This document shows positions 16,776-25,704 of a DNA stretch of 64,000 nt, piece after piece. The DNA comes from CAWCWK01 sp963842125 (GTDB taxonomy: Bacteria; Pseudomonadota; Alphaproteobacteria; Rhizobiales; CAWCWK01). The position numbers and the translations under genes are program-made. Each line of letters opens with the position of its first letter. The first letter of the stretch is position 1. The notes below the pieces were generated by a model that saw only the letters and a list, made by a program, of their open reading frames with translations, was not told where the DNA came from and ran no database searches. Where the stretch lies: assembly GCA_963842125.1 (NCBI GenBank), contig CAWJFE010000005.1, forward strand, positions 496,001 through 560,000. The letters are read 5' to 3'.

Positions 16776-17529
16776 CGCCCCGCGCCGTGCGGGCCGCCTG
16801 CGGCGCGGCGGCGGGTCGCCAGTTGAACGTCCAGGCCTTCTCTCCGTCGATGGCGGCGAGGCCGGGCGATCCCGTCTTCATCGCCTCCACGATGATGACG
16901 CCCGAAAAGGACGCCCAGCCGAAGCGCCCGATCCGCTCGATCGCGAGCGTCGTCGAGGCGCCGAGGCGCGCGACGGCGGGCGGCCAGTGAAGGGCTTCCG
17001 ACCAGGTGACGGGCGTGAAGCCGGTCTCGCCTAGCATCCGCGTCAGCTGTCCGCGCGAATAGGGACGGCCCGAACCGAAGGGCGAGGTGTCGAACCGGGC
17101 CCAGGTGCCGCGCCGGTTGGGCACCACGATCATCAACCGCGCGTTCGGCGCCATCACGCGGTGCGCTTCCTGTAGCGTCAGACGTGGGCGCTGCGCCTCC
17201 TCCAGCATGTGCACGAGGAGCACGCGGTCGAACATCGCGTCGACCACCGGCCAATCCAGAGGATCGATGAGCGCCGTCAGGCCGGGCTCCCGCATCGGCC
17301 AATGGCTGGAGCCGAGCCGGGCCGGCATGAAGGCCGCGACCCGCTCCGCCTCGCCGCGAAAGCCCGCCAGATAGGGCGGCGCGAACCCGAGGCCGGCGAC
17401 GCGAAGGCCGCGCACGTCCTGCCAGCGGGCCCGAATGCGCTGTACGATGAGCCGCCGCGCGAACTCGCCGACGGAGCGGGCGTCGGGCTTGCCGTAGAAG
17501 GCAAGGAGGTCCGAGACGTCGAGCGACAC
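16726..17529 (-). CDS. SAM-dependent methyltransferase (class I-like)
   Basis: 267 residues. The order MFDRVLLVHMLEEAQRPRLTLQEAHRVMAPNARLMIVVPNRRGTWARFDTSPFGSGRPYS is that of methyltransferase type 11 proteins found next to glyoxalase II in alphaproteobacteria. The SAM-binding glycine motif is weak (VAGLGFAPPYLA near residue 45). Convergent overlap with metW covers the last 17 codons, which are Ala/Pro-rich and may be dispensable. It is divergent from gloB. Substrate unknown. Confidence 0.8.
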   Translation of the reverse strand: MSLDVSDLLAFYGKPDARSVGEFARRLIVQRIRARWQDVRGLRVAGLGFAPPYLAGFRGEAERVAAFMPARLGSSHWPMREPGLTALIDPLDWPVVDAMFDRVLLVHMLEEAQRPRLTLQEAHRVMAPNARLMIVVPNRRGTWARFDTSPFGSGRPYSRGQLTRMLGETGFTPVTWSEALHWPPAVARLGASTTLAIERIGRFGWASFSGVIIVEAMKTGSPGLAAIDGEKAWTFNWRPAAAPQAARTARGVSPCGSTPSPPARPGD

Positions 17530-17741
17530 GGCCGGGCGACCCTTTCGTAACGAGGCCGATCCCCTGAGCCTATGCCGGGCGATCGTGCGGCACGGCTGGC
17601 CGCCGCGCGCGACAAGCCTACATCACAAAGTCCATCCGATCGATTGGACAATGCGTGCGGCCAATCCATTCGCCCAATTCATGCGTTCGGGTTAGATCGT
17701 CCTGTCCCGCCGATGCGGACACCCACTGCCGCGAGGTTTCC

Positions 17742-18503
17742 ATGCCGCTCGAAGTCCTGCTCGTTCCCTGTCTCGAAGACAACTACAACGTCATCCTCCA
17801 CGAGGACGGACGCACCGCCCTCATCGACGCGCCGGACGATCCGGCCATCATGGCGGTGCTGGAGGACCGGGAATGGCGCCTCGACGAGATCCTGATTACA
17901 CATAATGATTGGGATCATGTCGACGGGCTGCGCGCGCTCAAGGACCGCTTCGGCGCGCGTGTCATCGGGCCGACCAAGGATGCCGATGCGATCGGCAATA
18001 TCGATCTGCGGGTCTCGGGCGGGGATACGGTCGAGGTCCTGGGTCGCACCGTCTCGGTCATCGATACGCCGGGGCATACGCCCGGCCATGTCAGCTACCA
18101 CTTCGCGGCCGACAAGCTCGCCTTCGTCGGCGATGCCCTCTTCGTGATGGGCTGCGGGCGGATGCGCGGTCAGCGGGCCAAGGAGATGTGGGAAGGGCTG
18201 GAGCGCTTGCGCGCGCTGCCCGACGACACGGCCGTCTATGTCGGCCACGAGTACACCCAGTCCAACGCCCGCTTCGCCCTCTCCGTCGATCCTGGCAATG
18301 CTGCCCTCCTGATGCGCATGGAGGAGGTCGACCGGTTGCGCCGCGACGATCGCCCGACCGTGCCGACGACGATCCAGGCCGAGAAGGCTACCAATCCGTT
18401 CCTGCGGGCCGATACCGAAGAGATGGCCGAGGCCATGGGCATGCCGGGCACCGAGCCCTGGATGGTCTTCGGCGCGTTGCGGGCGGCCAAGGACACGTTC
18501 TGA
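17742..18503 (+). CDS. gloB: Hydroxyacylglutathione hydrolase (glyoxalase II) with altered metal motif
   Basis: 253 residues from the ATG at 17742 (MPLEVLLVPCLEDNYNVIL), the normal length and start for the family. Ligands present are His54, Asp58, His59, His112, Asp131 and His169. The canonical THxHxDH reads THNDWDH here, so the second histidine is Asp56. The C-terminal NPFLR typical of GloB is present. It should hydrolyse S-lactoylglutathione; the Asp could still bind metal but would change the site. First of four genes chained by overlapping stop and start codons. Confidence 0.87.
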   Translation: MPLEVLLVPCLEDNYNVILHEDGRTALIDAPDDPAIMAVLEDREWRLDEILITHNDWDHVDGLRALKDRFGARVIGPTKDADAIGNIDLRVSGGDTVEVLGRTVSVIDTPGHTPGHVSYHFAADKLAFVGDALFVMGCGRMRGQRAKEMWEGLERLRALPDDTAVYVGHEYTQSNARFALSVDPGNAALLMRMEEVDRLRRDDRPTVPTTIQAEKATNPFLRADTEEMAEAMGMPGTEPWMVFGALRAAKDTF

Positions 18504-18991
18504 TGTTCGAAGGCAAGAGTCTCTCGGAGATGAGCCCGCGCGAGATCGTCGCCGCGCTCGACCTCACACCGCATCCCGAGGGCGGGCACTACCGGCAGAC
18601 CTTCCGCGACGAGGCGGGAGGAGCGCGCGGCGCATCGACGGCGATCTACTATCTTCTCGAAGCCGGGGAGCATTCGCACTGGCACAAGGTCGATGCGGCC
18701 GAGGTCTGGCATTTCCACGCCGGCGGCCCGCTCGCCCTGACCCTCTCGCCCAACGGGCACGACGCGGAGGCCCATCGGCTCGGCCTCAACCTCGGCGCCA
18801 ACGAGCGCCCGCAGATCGTCGTGCCGGCCGGCTGGTGGCAGACGGCGGAGCCGCTGGGCGAGTGGACGCTCGTCGGCTGCACCGTCGCGCCGGGCTTCGT
18901 CTTCGAGGGCTTCGAGATGGCACCCGATGACTGGTTCCCGAAACCGCGCGATACTCGGTCCGATCAAAACGAGACGAAGAGCGTACGATGA
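18503..18991 (+). CDS. DUF985-family cupin
   Basis: 162 residues. The family opening REIVAALDLTPHPEGGHYRQTF is present, followed by cupin motif 1 around HSHWHKVDAAEVWHFHAG and motif 2 around PAGWWQTAEPLGEWTLVGCTVAPGF (residues roughly 60-75 and 115-140). DUF985 cupins are small metal-binding barrels of unknown function. ATG overlaps the gloB TGA by one base and the TGA overlaps the next gene's ATG, so translation is coupled on both sides. Confidence 0.85.
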   Translation: MFEGKSLSEMSPREIVAALDLTPHPEGGHYRQTFRDEAGGARGASTAIYYLLEAGEHSHWHKVDAAEVWHFHAGGPLALTLSPNGHDAEAHRLGLNLGANERPQIVVPAGWWQTAEPLGEWTLVGCTVAPGFVFEGFEMAPDDWFPKPRDTRSDQNETKSVR

Positions 18992-19302
18992 CGAACGACA
19001 TCGACACCAACCGGACCGTAACCCTAGACGTCCGCCCCGGGCCATGTACCCATCTCGGCGAGACGAAGCCGGTGCAGCCATCCGCCCACGGATGCGAGGA
19101 CTGCCTGAAGACCGGCGACGACTGGGTCCACCTGCGCATCTGCATGACCTGCGGCCATGTCGGATGCTGCGATTCGTCCAAGAACAAGCACGCGACCCAG
19201 CATTTCCACGCGACGGCCCACCCCATCATGCGCTCCATCGAACCCGGCGAGGGCTGGGGATTTTGCTACGAGGACGGCGCGATGTTGAAGGCCCGTGGCT
19301 GA
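18988..19302 (+). CDS. UBP-type zinc finger protein
   Basis: 104 residues. The ordered Cys/His set CTHLG, GCEDCLKTG, CMTCGHVGCCD and the closing HATQHFHATAHPIM matches the bacterial version of the ubiquitin-hydrolase zinc finger (ZnF-UBP), normally binding three zinc ions. Bacterial members are stand-alone and their partner is unknown, since these bacteria lack ubiquitin. The gene overlaps the cupin upstream (ATGA) and the DUF421 gene downstream. Confidence 0.85.
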   Translation: MTNDIDTNRTVTLDVRPGPCTHLGETKPVQPSAHGCEDCLKTGDDWVHLRICMTCGHVGCCDSSKNKHATQHFHATAHPIMRSIEPGEGWGFCYEDGAMLKARG

Positions 19303-19813
19303 GGGCTGGCTCTTCGGATCCTGGGAAGCGGTCGCCTGGGGCATCGTCTCGGCGATCATCGTCTATGCCGCCATCATCGCGCTCACGCGGCTGGCTGGCC
19401 TGCGCTCGCTCGCGTCGATGAGCGCCTACGACATGGCCATGACGGTCGCGATCGGATCGACGCTGGCGTCCGCCGTCGCGAGCCCCAATCCGGCGATCGT
19501 CCACACGCTGATCACGCTGGCCGTCCTCTTCGGAGCGCAGATCGCGGTGGCGCGGCTCCGGCTTTCGGGCAAGGCGGTCGCACGGATGATCGACAACGAG
19601 CCGCTGCTTCTCGTCGAGAACGGGCGGATGCTGGAGGCCAACCTCGCGGCCGCCCGCGTGACACCGGACGATCTGCGCGGACAGTTGCGCCAGCAGGGCG
19701 TCGCGAGCTTGGAGGGCCTGGCAGCCGTGGTGCTGGAGACGACGGGCGGCATCTCGGTCCTGACCGAGGCACCGAGCCCGGAGATGATGCAGGGCGTGCG
19801 CCGGTCAGCCTGA
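19295..19813 (+). CDS. DUF421 (YetF-like) membrane protein
   Basis: 172 residues. Three N-terminal membrane segments are followed by a cytoplasmic domain with IDNEPLLLVENGRM and the two-strand region of the DUF421 family (LRGQLRQQGVASLEGLAAVVLETTGGISVL). The start is GTG at 19295, overlapping the zinc finger stop by eight bases. Function unknown; YetF proteins of sporeformers are envelope proteins. Last member of the gloB-cupin-zinc finger-DUF421 chain. Confidence 0.83.
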   Translation: MAEGWLFGSWEAVAWGIVSAIIVYAAIIALTRLAGLRSLASMSAYDMAMTVAIGSTLASAVASPNPAIVHTLITLAVLFGAQIAVARLRLSGKAVARMIDNEPLLLVENGRMLEANLAAARVTPDDLRGQLRQQGVASLEGLAAVVLETTGGISVLTEAPSPEMMQGVRRSA

Positions 19814-20728
19814 GCGTCGTAGCAGCATCTGCCAGGACGCGACGACGGCACCGAGGGTGACGAGGGCGCAAGCGAGGACGATGCCTGCCGTCAGCCGCGC
19901 CTGCCCGGCGGCGATGAGGACGAGCGTGGAGAGGACGGGCGCGGCATAGGACGCCGCGCCGAGCACCCTGATGTCGCCGCGCTTGCAGCCCCAGTCCCAG
20001 ACGTAGAACGCACCGCCCACCGGTCCGAGCCCGAGCGACAGAATTGCCAGCCACGCGCCCCAACCGGGCGGCCAGACCGTCTCTTCGAACAGAACATGAA
20101 GCGCGAAGCTCAGCGCTGCCGTCGCGAGGCAGAAACCGGCGACGGCTTGCGTCGGTACGGAGCGCGCGAGCCGCGAGAGGACGGAATAGCCCGACCAGAT
20201 GAGCGCGCAGGCGAGGGCGGCGAGGTAGCCTAGCGTGTAATCGGCATCGAAACCGGCCTCCAGCGCTTGCCCATTCGCACCCTCTTCGGCGCGCAGCACG
20301 ATCAGCCCGGCGCCCAGAAAACCGAGGACGGCGCCGACGATATGGTTGGAGCGCAGCGTCTCGCCCGGTAGCAGCGCAGAGAAGAGTACGATGAGGAGGG
20401 GCCAGAGATAGGCGATCAGGCTCGCCTCGACGGGCGGCGCGAGCTTGAGTGCGGTGAAGTACATCGCGTGGTAGCCGAAGAGCCCGCCGACGCCGAGAAG
20501 CCAGACCGGCCAGGGTTGCCGGGCAAGGCTCGCCAGCCCCTTCGGTCCATCCCCCAGCAGCACCCAGACCACCCCGATGACACTCGCGACCGAGAAGGCG
20601 AGCGCGTTGAGGAGAAGGGGCGGCACGTCGCCCGTCAGCGTCGTCAGGGTGGCGAGGACGGCCCACATCAGCACGGCGACGAGACCGACGAGGGTCGCCG
20701 ACCCGGACGACGTGGCGGGCGTGGTCAC
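19805..20728 (-). CDS. DMT-superfamily (EamA) transporter
   Basis: 307 residues, about ten membrane segments, two EamA repeats. Landmarks: AVLATLTTLTGDVPPLLLNALAF near the N-terminus, and WPLLIVLFSALLPGE and GAVLGFLGAGLIVL in the first repeat. Such proteins export metabolites or amino acids. The start is GTG at 20728, three bases after the stop of the upstream antiporter gene, so the two are an operon. Its 3' end overlaps the convergent DUF421 gene by nine bases. Confidence 0.85.
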   Translation of the reverse strand: MTTPATSSGSATLVGLVAVLMWAVLATLTTLTGDVPPLLLNALAFSVASVIGVVWVLLGDGPKGLASLARQPWPVWLLGVGGLFGYHAMYFTALKLAPPVEASLIAYLWPLLIVLFSALLPGETLRSNHIVGAVLGFLGAGLIVLRAEEGANGQALEAGFDADYTLGYLAALACALIWSGYSVLSRLARSVPTQAVAGFCLATAALSFALHVLFEETVWPPGWGAWLAILSLGLGPVGGAFYVWDWGCKRGDIRVLGAASYAAPVLSTLVLIAAGQARLTAGIVLACALVTLGAVVASWQMLLRRSG

Positions 20729-20731
20729 GCC

Positions 20732-21646
20732 TCAGACCCAGAGATAGGCGGTATAGGCGACATAGGTGACGAGGAAGCCCGCGCCGACGGCCCGCCCCAG
20801 AACGCCCCGCCACCAGCCGATCGCGAGAAGAAGGACGGTCGCGGCCAGCATGACCGGCACGTCGAAGGTCAGAACGCTGGCCGGCACCGGGATCGGGCCG
20901 ACGAGCGCGGTGACACCCATGATGCCGAGAATGTTGTAGATATTCGAGCCGAGCACGTTGCCGATCACGAGCCCGGCCTCCTTGCGAAGCGCGGCAGCGA
21001 TGGCGGCCGCCAGCTCGGGCAGCGACGTGCCGACCGCGACGACGGTGAGCCCGACCACCGTATCGGAGACGCCATACGCCTCCGCCAGCCCGACCGCGCC
21101 GTCGACGAGGAGCTTGCCGCCGACAAGGATGGCGGCGAGACCGCCCAGCGCGAAGACCAGCGAAAGCGGCAACGAGACTTTGGTGTCCTTGGGAAGATCG
21201 TCATCCTTCCGCTCGGCGAGCCAAGCATAGGCGATGTAGGCGACGAGACCGACGATGAGGACGACGCCGGCCAACGCGCCGATGCGCCCGAAGACGGCCA
21301 GTCCGGCCAACGCGAGCGCGGAGAGGAGCATGACCCCGCCGTCGCGCCGCAGCGCATCCCGACCGACGGGGACCGGGATCATGAGCGCCGCCACGCCGAG
21401 GATGAGAAGGATGTTGGCCGTGTTGGAGCCCAACACGTTGCCGAGCGCGACGCCGGGCGCGCCGGCCAGCACGGCCTGCACGCAGGCGACGAGTTCGGGC
21501 GCGGACGTTCCAAAGCCGAGAAGGACGACGCCGACGAACATCGGCGAGACGCCGGCCCGGTTCGCCAGCGCGACGGCACCGCGCACCAACCCCTCACCGC
21601 CGAGCAGCAGCAGGACGAGCCCGGCGATGACGAGTGCGGCGAGCAT
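20732..21646 (-). CDS. Calcium/sodium antiporter (CaCA family, YrbG-like)
   Basis: 304 residues from the ATG at 21646; a GTG 16 codons upstream (21694) keeps the frame open but adds a hydrophilic leader. Two inverted repeats each carry the ion-binding motif: GFGTSAPEL with GNVLGSNTANI and AVGTSLPEL with GNVLGSNIYNI. About ten membrane segments. Predicted to exchange Ca2+ for Na+ or H+. Transcribed with the downstream DMT gene. Confidence 0.9.
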   Translation of the reverse strand: MLAALVIAGLVLLLLGGEGLVRGAVALANRAGVSPMFVGVVLLGFGTSAPELVACVQAVLAGAPGVALGNVLGSNTANILLILGVAALMIPVPVGRDALRRDGGVMLLSALALAGLAVFGRIGALAGVVLIVGLVAYIAYAWLAERKDDDLPKDTKVSLPLSLVFALGGLAAILVGGKLLVDGAVGLAEAYGVSDTVVGLTVVAVGTSLPELAAAIAAALRKEAGLVIGNVLGSNIYNILGIMGVTALVGPIPVPASVLTFDVPVMLAATVLLLAIGWWRGVLGRAVGAGFLVTYVAYTAYLWV

Positions 21647-21757
21647 GGGCGCGGGACCTTGGGAGAACGGGGCGAAGACGGAAGGAGGTCGCACGGAGAA
21701 CCCGGGCGCATCCTCACATGGCGGATAGGGCGCGCGGCATCAAGAGCGGCACAGATG

Positions 21758-22258
21758 CTAGAGCCGTTTCTCCATCATCAGTACCGTCTTGCCGCTCATC
21801 GCATTGAACCGCGAGAGAAGGCGCACGAAGCCTGAGCGCTCGTGAAACGCGATCGAGACCGGATTCGGCGGATCCTCGTTGACCTCGCATGTCAGGCGCG
21901 GGATCGCCTTCACCGCCGCGATGCGCCCGGCATCCTCGTAGAGTGCGCGGCCGATGCCGCCGCCCTTGGCATCGGGTGAGACCATCACGCGGTCGATGTA
22001 GAAAAAGGGTTCGTCGCTCGCGTTCTCGAACCAGCGGTAGTTCAGACTGTCATAGTCGGCGAGACCTCGCGGCATGCCGATGAGCGCACCCACTCGTGCG
22101 CCATCCCGCTCCGCGATGCGGACGGCGAGCGCCATGGCGAGGACCTCGTTGAGGCTCTCCGCCGTCTCCTCGCAGATCTCGGCGATATAGGTGTTGTTGA
22201 GCGCCAGCAGCCAGTCGGCGTCTCGGTCCGGTTCGTAGTCGCGAATGGCGAGGGACAT
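21758..22258 (-). CDS. GNAT-family N-acetyltransferase
   Basis: 166 residues. The acetyl-CoA loop is visible as SPDAKGGGIGRALYEDAGR, preceded by FYIDRVMV (strand 4) and followed by LTCEVNEDPPNPVSIAFHERSGF (motif B). It resembles the RimI-like small-molecule or protein acetyltransferases; the substrate is unknown. A small secreted-protein gene lies eight bases upstream in the same direction. Confidence 0.85.
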   Translation of the reverse strand: MSLAIRDYEPDRDADWLLALNNTYIAEICEETAESLNEVLAMALAVRIAERDGARVGALIGMPRGLADYDSLNYRWFENASDEPFFYIDRVMVSPDAKGGGIGRALYEDAGRIAAVKAIPRLTCEVNEDPPNPVSIAFHERSGFVRLLSRFNAMSGKTVLMMEKRL

Positions 22259-22266
22259 CGGTGGCC

Positions 22267-22536
22267 TTAGCGGCGACGTAGCCGGCGCGGGCGGTCATCC
22301 GGTGCAATATTGACGACCGGTCCCGCGCCCTGCCGGAAGAGATAGGCACCGAGCAGCCCCTGGTTCCGCGTCCGAAGGAATGGCTCGCGCAGCGCGTCGG
22401 TATGGCGGCGGTTCGCGTTCTCGTCGTTGATCACGTAGCCGGTATAGCCTGGCCGCTCGCGCGTCTCAGTGAACGCGAAGGCAGGGCCGGCGAGGGCCAC
22501 GAAGGCCAGTGTCGTCGCGAGGGCGGTGCGGAGCAT
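22267..22536 (-). CDS. Small secreted protein of unknown function
   Basis: 89 residues with a clear signal peptide (MLRTALATTLAFVALAGPAFA, cleavage after AFA). The mature part is hydrophilic (RPGYTGYVINDENANRRH, then VVNIAPDDRPRRLRRR at the end) and resembles no family I know. The open frame extends far upstream but there it is antisense or out of frame to ftsK. It ends eight bases before the GNAT start and may form an operon with it. Confidence 0.55.
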   Translation of the reverse strand: MLRTALATTLAFVALAGPAFAFTETRERPGYTGYVINDENANRRHTDALREPFLRTRNQGLLGAYLFRQGAGPVVNIAPDDRPRRLRRR

Positions 22537-22655
22537 CGGGCGGGTCCTTGAGGTGCGGAATGTTTCGCCACCAACATGGCGCGTTGCGGCGGGTCTTGCC
22601 AGTGACTTCGGATCACCAAGCCGGCAACGCGAGGGGAACGCCCCCCGCCACGGCG

Positions 22656-25520
22656 TCAGGCCGCCCGGTCGATCAGGATCTCGCGCTTGCCCGCGTGGTT
22701 GGCGGGACCGACGATCCCCTGCTTCTCCATCTCCTCGATAATCGAGGCCGCCCGGTTGTAACCGATGCCGAGGCGGCGCTGGATGTAGGAGGTCGAGGCC
22801 TTTCCGTCCCGAAGGATGATCGAGAGCGCCTGATCGTAGGGATCGTCGGAGTCGGGTGCGTGACCGGATGACTTTCCACCCTTTCCGCCACCGGCCGCCG
22901 GCTCCTCGTCGTCGTCGACCGTGATCTCGTCGAGATAGTCGGGCGCGCCGAAGGACTTGAGGTGATTGACGACATCCTCGACCTCGGCGTCCTCCACGAA
23001 CGGCCCATGCACGCGGCTGATGCGCCCGCCGCCCTTCATATAGAGCATGTCTCCCTGGCCGAGGAGCTGCTCCGCGCCTTGCTCGCCGAGGACCACGCGG
23101 CTGTCGATCTTCGACGTGACCTGGAAGCTGATCCGGGTCGGGAAGTTCGCCTTGACGACGCCGGTGATGACATCGGTCGAGGGGCGCTGCGTCGCCATGA
23201 TGAGGTGGATGCCGGCCGCACGCGCCATCTGCGCGAGGCGCTGGATGGCCCCTTCGATATCCTTGCCGGCGACCATCATCAGGTCGGCCATCTCGTCGAC
23301 GATCACGACGATCATCGGCAACGGCTTGAGATCCATCTCCTCGGTCTCGTAGACGGGCTCTCCGGTCTCGACATCGAAACCGGTCTGAACGGTGCGGGTG
23401 ATGGCCTCGCCGCGCTCGGCTGCCTCCTTCACGCGCTGGTTGAAGCCCTCGATATTGCGCACGCCGAGCTTCGACATGGAGCGGTAGCGATCCTCCATCT
23501 CGCGCACCGTCCACTTGAGCGCGACGACCGCCTTCTTGGGGTCGGTGACGACTGGCGAGAGGAGATGCGGGATACCGTCATAGACCGAGAGCTCGAGCAT
23601 CTTCGGATCGATCATGATGAGGCGGCACTGCTCGGGCGAGAGCCGGTAGAGGAGCGAGAGGATCATCGTGTTGACGGCGACCGACTTGCCCGAACCGGTG
23701 GTGCCGGCGATGAGGAGATGCGGCATGCGCGCGAGGTCGGCGACGACGGGCTCGCCGCCGATCGTCTTGCCGAGGCACATCGGCAGGCGGGCCTTCGAGT
23801 TGTCGAACGCCTCGGCCTCCAGGATCTCGCGCAGGTAGACCGTCTGGCGGTTGCGGTTTGGCAGCTCGATGCCGATCGCGTTGCGGCCGGGCACGACCGC
23901 GACGCGCGCCGAAATCGCGCTCATCGACCGGGCGATATCGTCGGCCAGACCGATGACACGGCTCGACTTGATGCCGGGCGCCGGGCAGAGCTCGTAGAGC
24001 GTGACGACCGGGCCGGGCCGAACGTCGACGATCTCGCCCCTGATGCCGAAGTCGTCGAGCACGCCTTCCAGCATCTGCGCGTTGTCGCCGAGCTGCACGC
24101 GGCTCATCGCCGGGTCCTGCTGCTGCGGACCTGGCAGTGAGAGGAGGTCGAGCGGCGGCGTCTCGTAGGCGCGGGCGGGATCGTTCGCCGCAACGGGGGC
24201 CGCAGGGGCCGCCTGCCTCGCCGCGGGCGTCGGTGCGACCGGGCGGATGGGCGTCGGTGCGACCGCGACGGGGCGCGGTGCCGGCGTGGGCTGCGGCGCA
24301 ATGTCTGCCAATGGTGCGTCCGGCTCGTCTTCATCGGGATCGTCGAAGGCCAGCATCTCGAAATCGCGTGGGCGCGTCACTTCGAGCGCGGCGAGGCTCT
24401 GATGAGGCTCGGCGTCGGGCTCAGGCGCCTGATCGTCTCTGTCGGCTACGGGCGATGTTGCGGGCGCCGTCGGCTCGGGCGCAGGTCGGATGGCTTGCGG
24501 GGCCGACTGTAACGGAGCGGCGGCGTTCGCGTCGCCCGGGGGCTCATAGGCCGGTGCAGTGTAGACCGGCTCGGCATAGGCTGGCTCTGCGTAGACCGGC
24601 TCCGGCGGAGCGGCGAAGGCCGGGGTCTGGGCGGCGAAGCCGGGCTCCCGGCGTGTGAAGGCGGGTTCCTGACGCGTCAGCGAATCGTCGCTCATTTCCC
24701 CGGGTGACGCGAACTCGGGCGTGCGCGGCTTCAGGAGCCTGGAGAAGGCCCCACGCGCACTGATCGCGGCATGGGCGACGCCGCCGGCGGCGACCGCGAA
24801 GATGCCGGAACGGTCCGTCTCGTCGTAGTCCTCGTCATCCTCGTTGTCATGCGAGTGGATGACCGGTGCCCGACGGGCCTTCACGGGTTCCTCGACCCGC
24901 GGCTCGGGCTTGGCGCGCGGCATGGCGCGGACGGCATCGAGCGGCACCCGCATCGCGCTCGCGTGACGAAGCGCGAAACCGGCGACGAGGAGCGCCAGCG
25001 CGGCCGAGATCTTGCCCGGCAGACCGATGCCGGCAAGGGACGACGCGATCATCCCATCGGTCAGATCACCAACGACGCCGCCGAGCCCGGTCGGCAGCGG
25101 CCAGCTCATCGGCGTCGGCAGGTGCGAGAGGAGGGCTCCGACAAATGGCAGACCGACGAGGAGAACGAGCGCCCGCCCGCCAATGCGTGGCACGATCGCG
25201 CCCACCATCCAGCGCCGCGCCCATTCGAGCAGCACGACGAGGACCGCGATGCTGGCCAGGCCGAAGAGCTGCATCGCCATGTCCGCGAAGACGGCGCCGC
25301 GCGCGCCCATCCAGTTGGTGACGGGCCCATCGGTCGCGTGGTTGAGGCTCGGGTCGTCCACCGACCAGGAGACGAGCGCCAGCGCCGCCATGCCGATCGC
25401 GACCAGCAGCACGAGCGCCATGCCCCGTCTGAAGCGCCGCGTGTGACCCTGCGCCGCCAGCGCATCCAGGAACGTTTCCCAACGCTCGCCTACAGTCCGG
25501 TTCAGCCGTACGCCCGCCAT
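22656..25520 (-). CDS. ftsK: DNA translocase FtsK
   Basis: 954 residues from the ATG at 25520 (GAGGAAG seven bases upstream; a TTG seven codons earlier is an alternative). About four membrane segments fill residues 35-190. A long Pro/Ala/Glu-rich linker with YAEP-type repeats follows to about 460. Then comes the motor with Walker A GTTGSGKSVAVN and Walker B VIVDEMADLMM, and a C-terminal winged-helix gamma domain (TSYIQRRLGIGYNRAA) that reads KOPS. It couples division to chromosome-dimer resolution. Upstream lies a divergent MBL-fold gene. Confidence 0.95.
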   Translation of the reverse strand: MAGVRLNRTVGERWETFLDALAAQGHTRRFRRGMALVLLVAIGMAALALVSWSVDDPSLNHATDGPVTNWMGARGAVFADMAMQLFGLASIAVLVVLLEWARRWMVGAIVPRIGGRALVLLVGLPFVGALLSHLPTPMSWPLPTGLGGVVGDLTDGMIASSLAGIGLPGKISAALALLVAGFALRHASAMRVPLDAVRAMPRAKPEPRVEEPVKARRAPVIHSHDNEDDEDYDETDRSGIFAVAAGGVAHAAISARGAFSRLLKPRTPEFASPGEMSDDSLTRQEPAFTRREPGFAAQTPAFAAPPEPVYAEPAYAEPVYTAPAYEPPGDANAAAPLQSAPQAIRPAPEPTAPATSPVADRDDQAPEPDAEPHQSLAALEVTRPRDFEMLAFDDPDEDEPDAPLADIAPQPTPAPRPVAVAPTPIRPVAPTPAARQAAPAAPVAANDPARAYETPPLDLLSLPGPQQQDPAMSRVQLGDNAQMLEGVLDDFGIRGEIVDVRPGPVVTLYELCPAPGIKSSRVIGLADDIARSMSAISARVAVVPGRNAIGIELPNRNRQTVYLREILEAEAFDNSKARLPMCLGKTIGGEPVVADLARMPHLLIAGTTGSGKSVAVNTMILSLLYRLSPEQCRLIMIDPKMLELSVYDGIPHLLSPVVTDPKKAVVALKWTVREMEDRYRSMSKLGVRNIEGFNQRVKEAAERGEAITRTVQTGFDVETGEPVYETEEMDLKPLPMIVVIVDEMADLMMVAGKDIEGAIQRLAQMARAAGIHLIMATQRPSTDVITGVVKANFPTRISFQVTSKIDSRVVLGEQGAEQLLGQGDMLYMKGGGRISRVHGPFVEDAEVEDVVNHLKSFGAPDYLDEITVDDDEEPAAGGGKGGKSSGHAPDSDDPYDQALSIILRDGKASTSYIQRRLGIGYNRAASIIEEMEKQGIVGPANHAGKREILIDRAA

Positions 25521-25704
25521 CGATGGCTTCCTCGTCGTCAAAGAGAGGCGAAGGATAGGCGCGGCCGGGTAAAGGTGGCTTTAACTATGCAGCCCCCGGC
25601 GGACGCCTCTACACGCGCGGGTGTGAAGCGTGCGGGCGAGATCGCGATTGGCCGACGGCGCCCATCGCCCTACCTTGCCGCACAGACCGAAACGGAGACG
25701 ACAG

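Noticed and set aside
22537..23514. Upstream extension of the small secreted protein gene
   Set aside because: It overlaps ftsK in another frame with no protein similarity; the signal peptide marks the real start.
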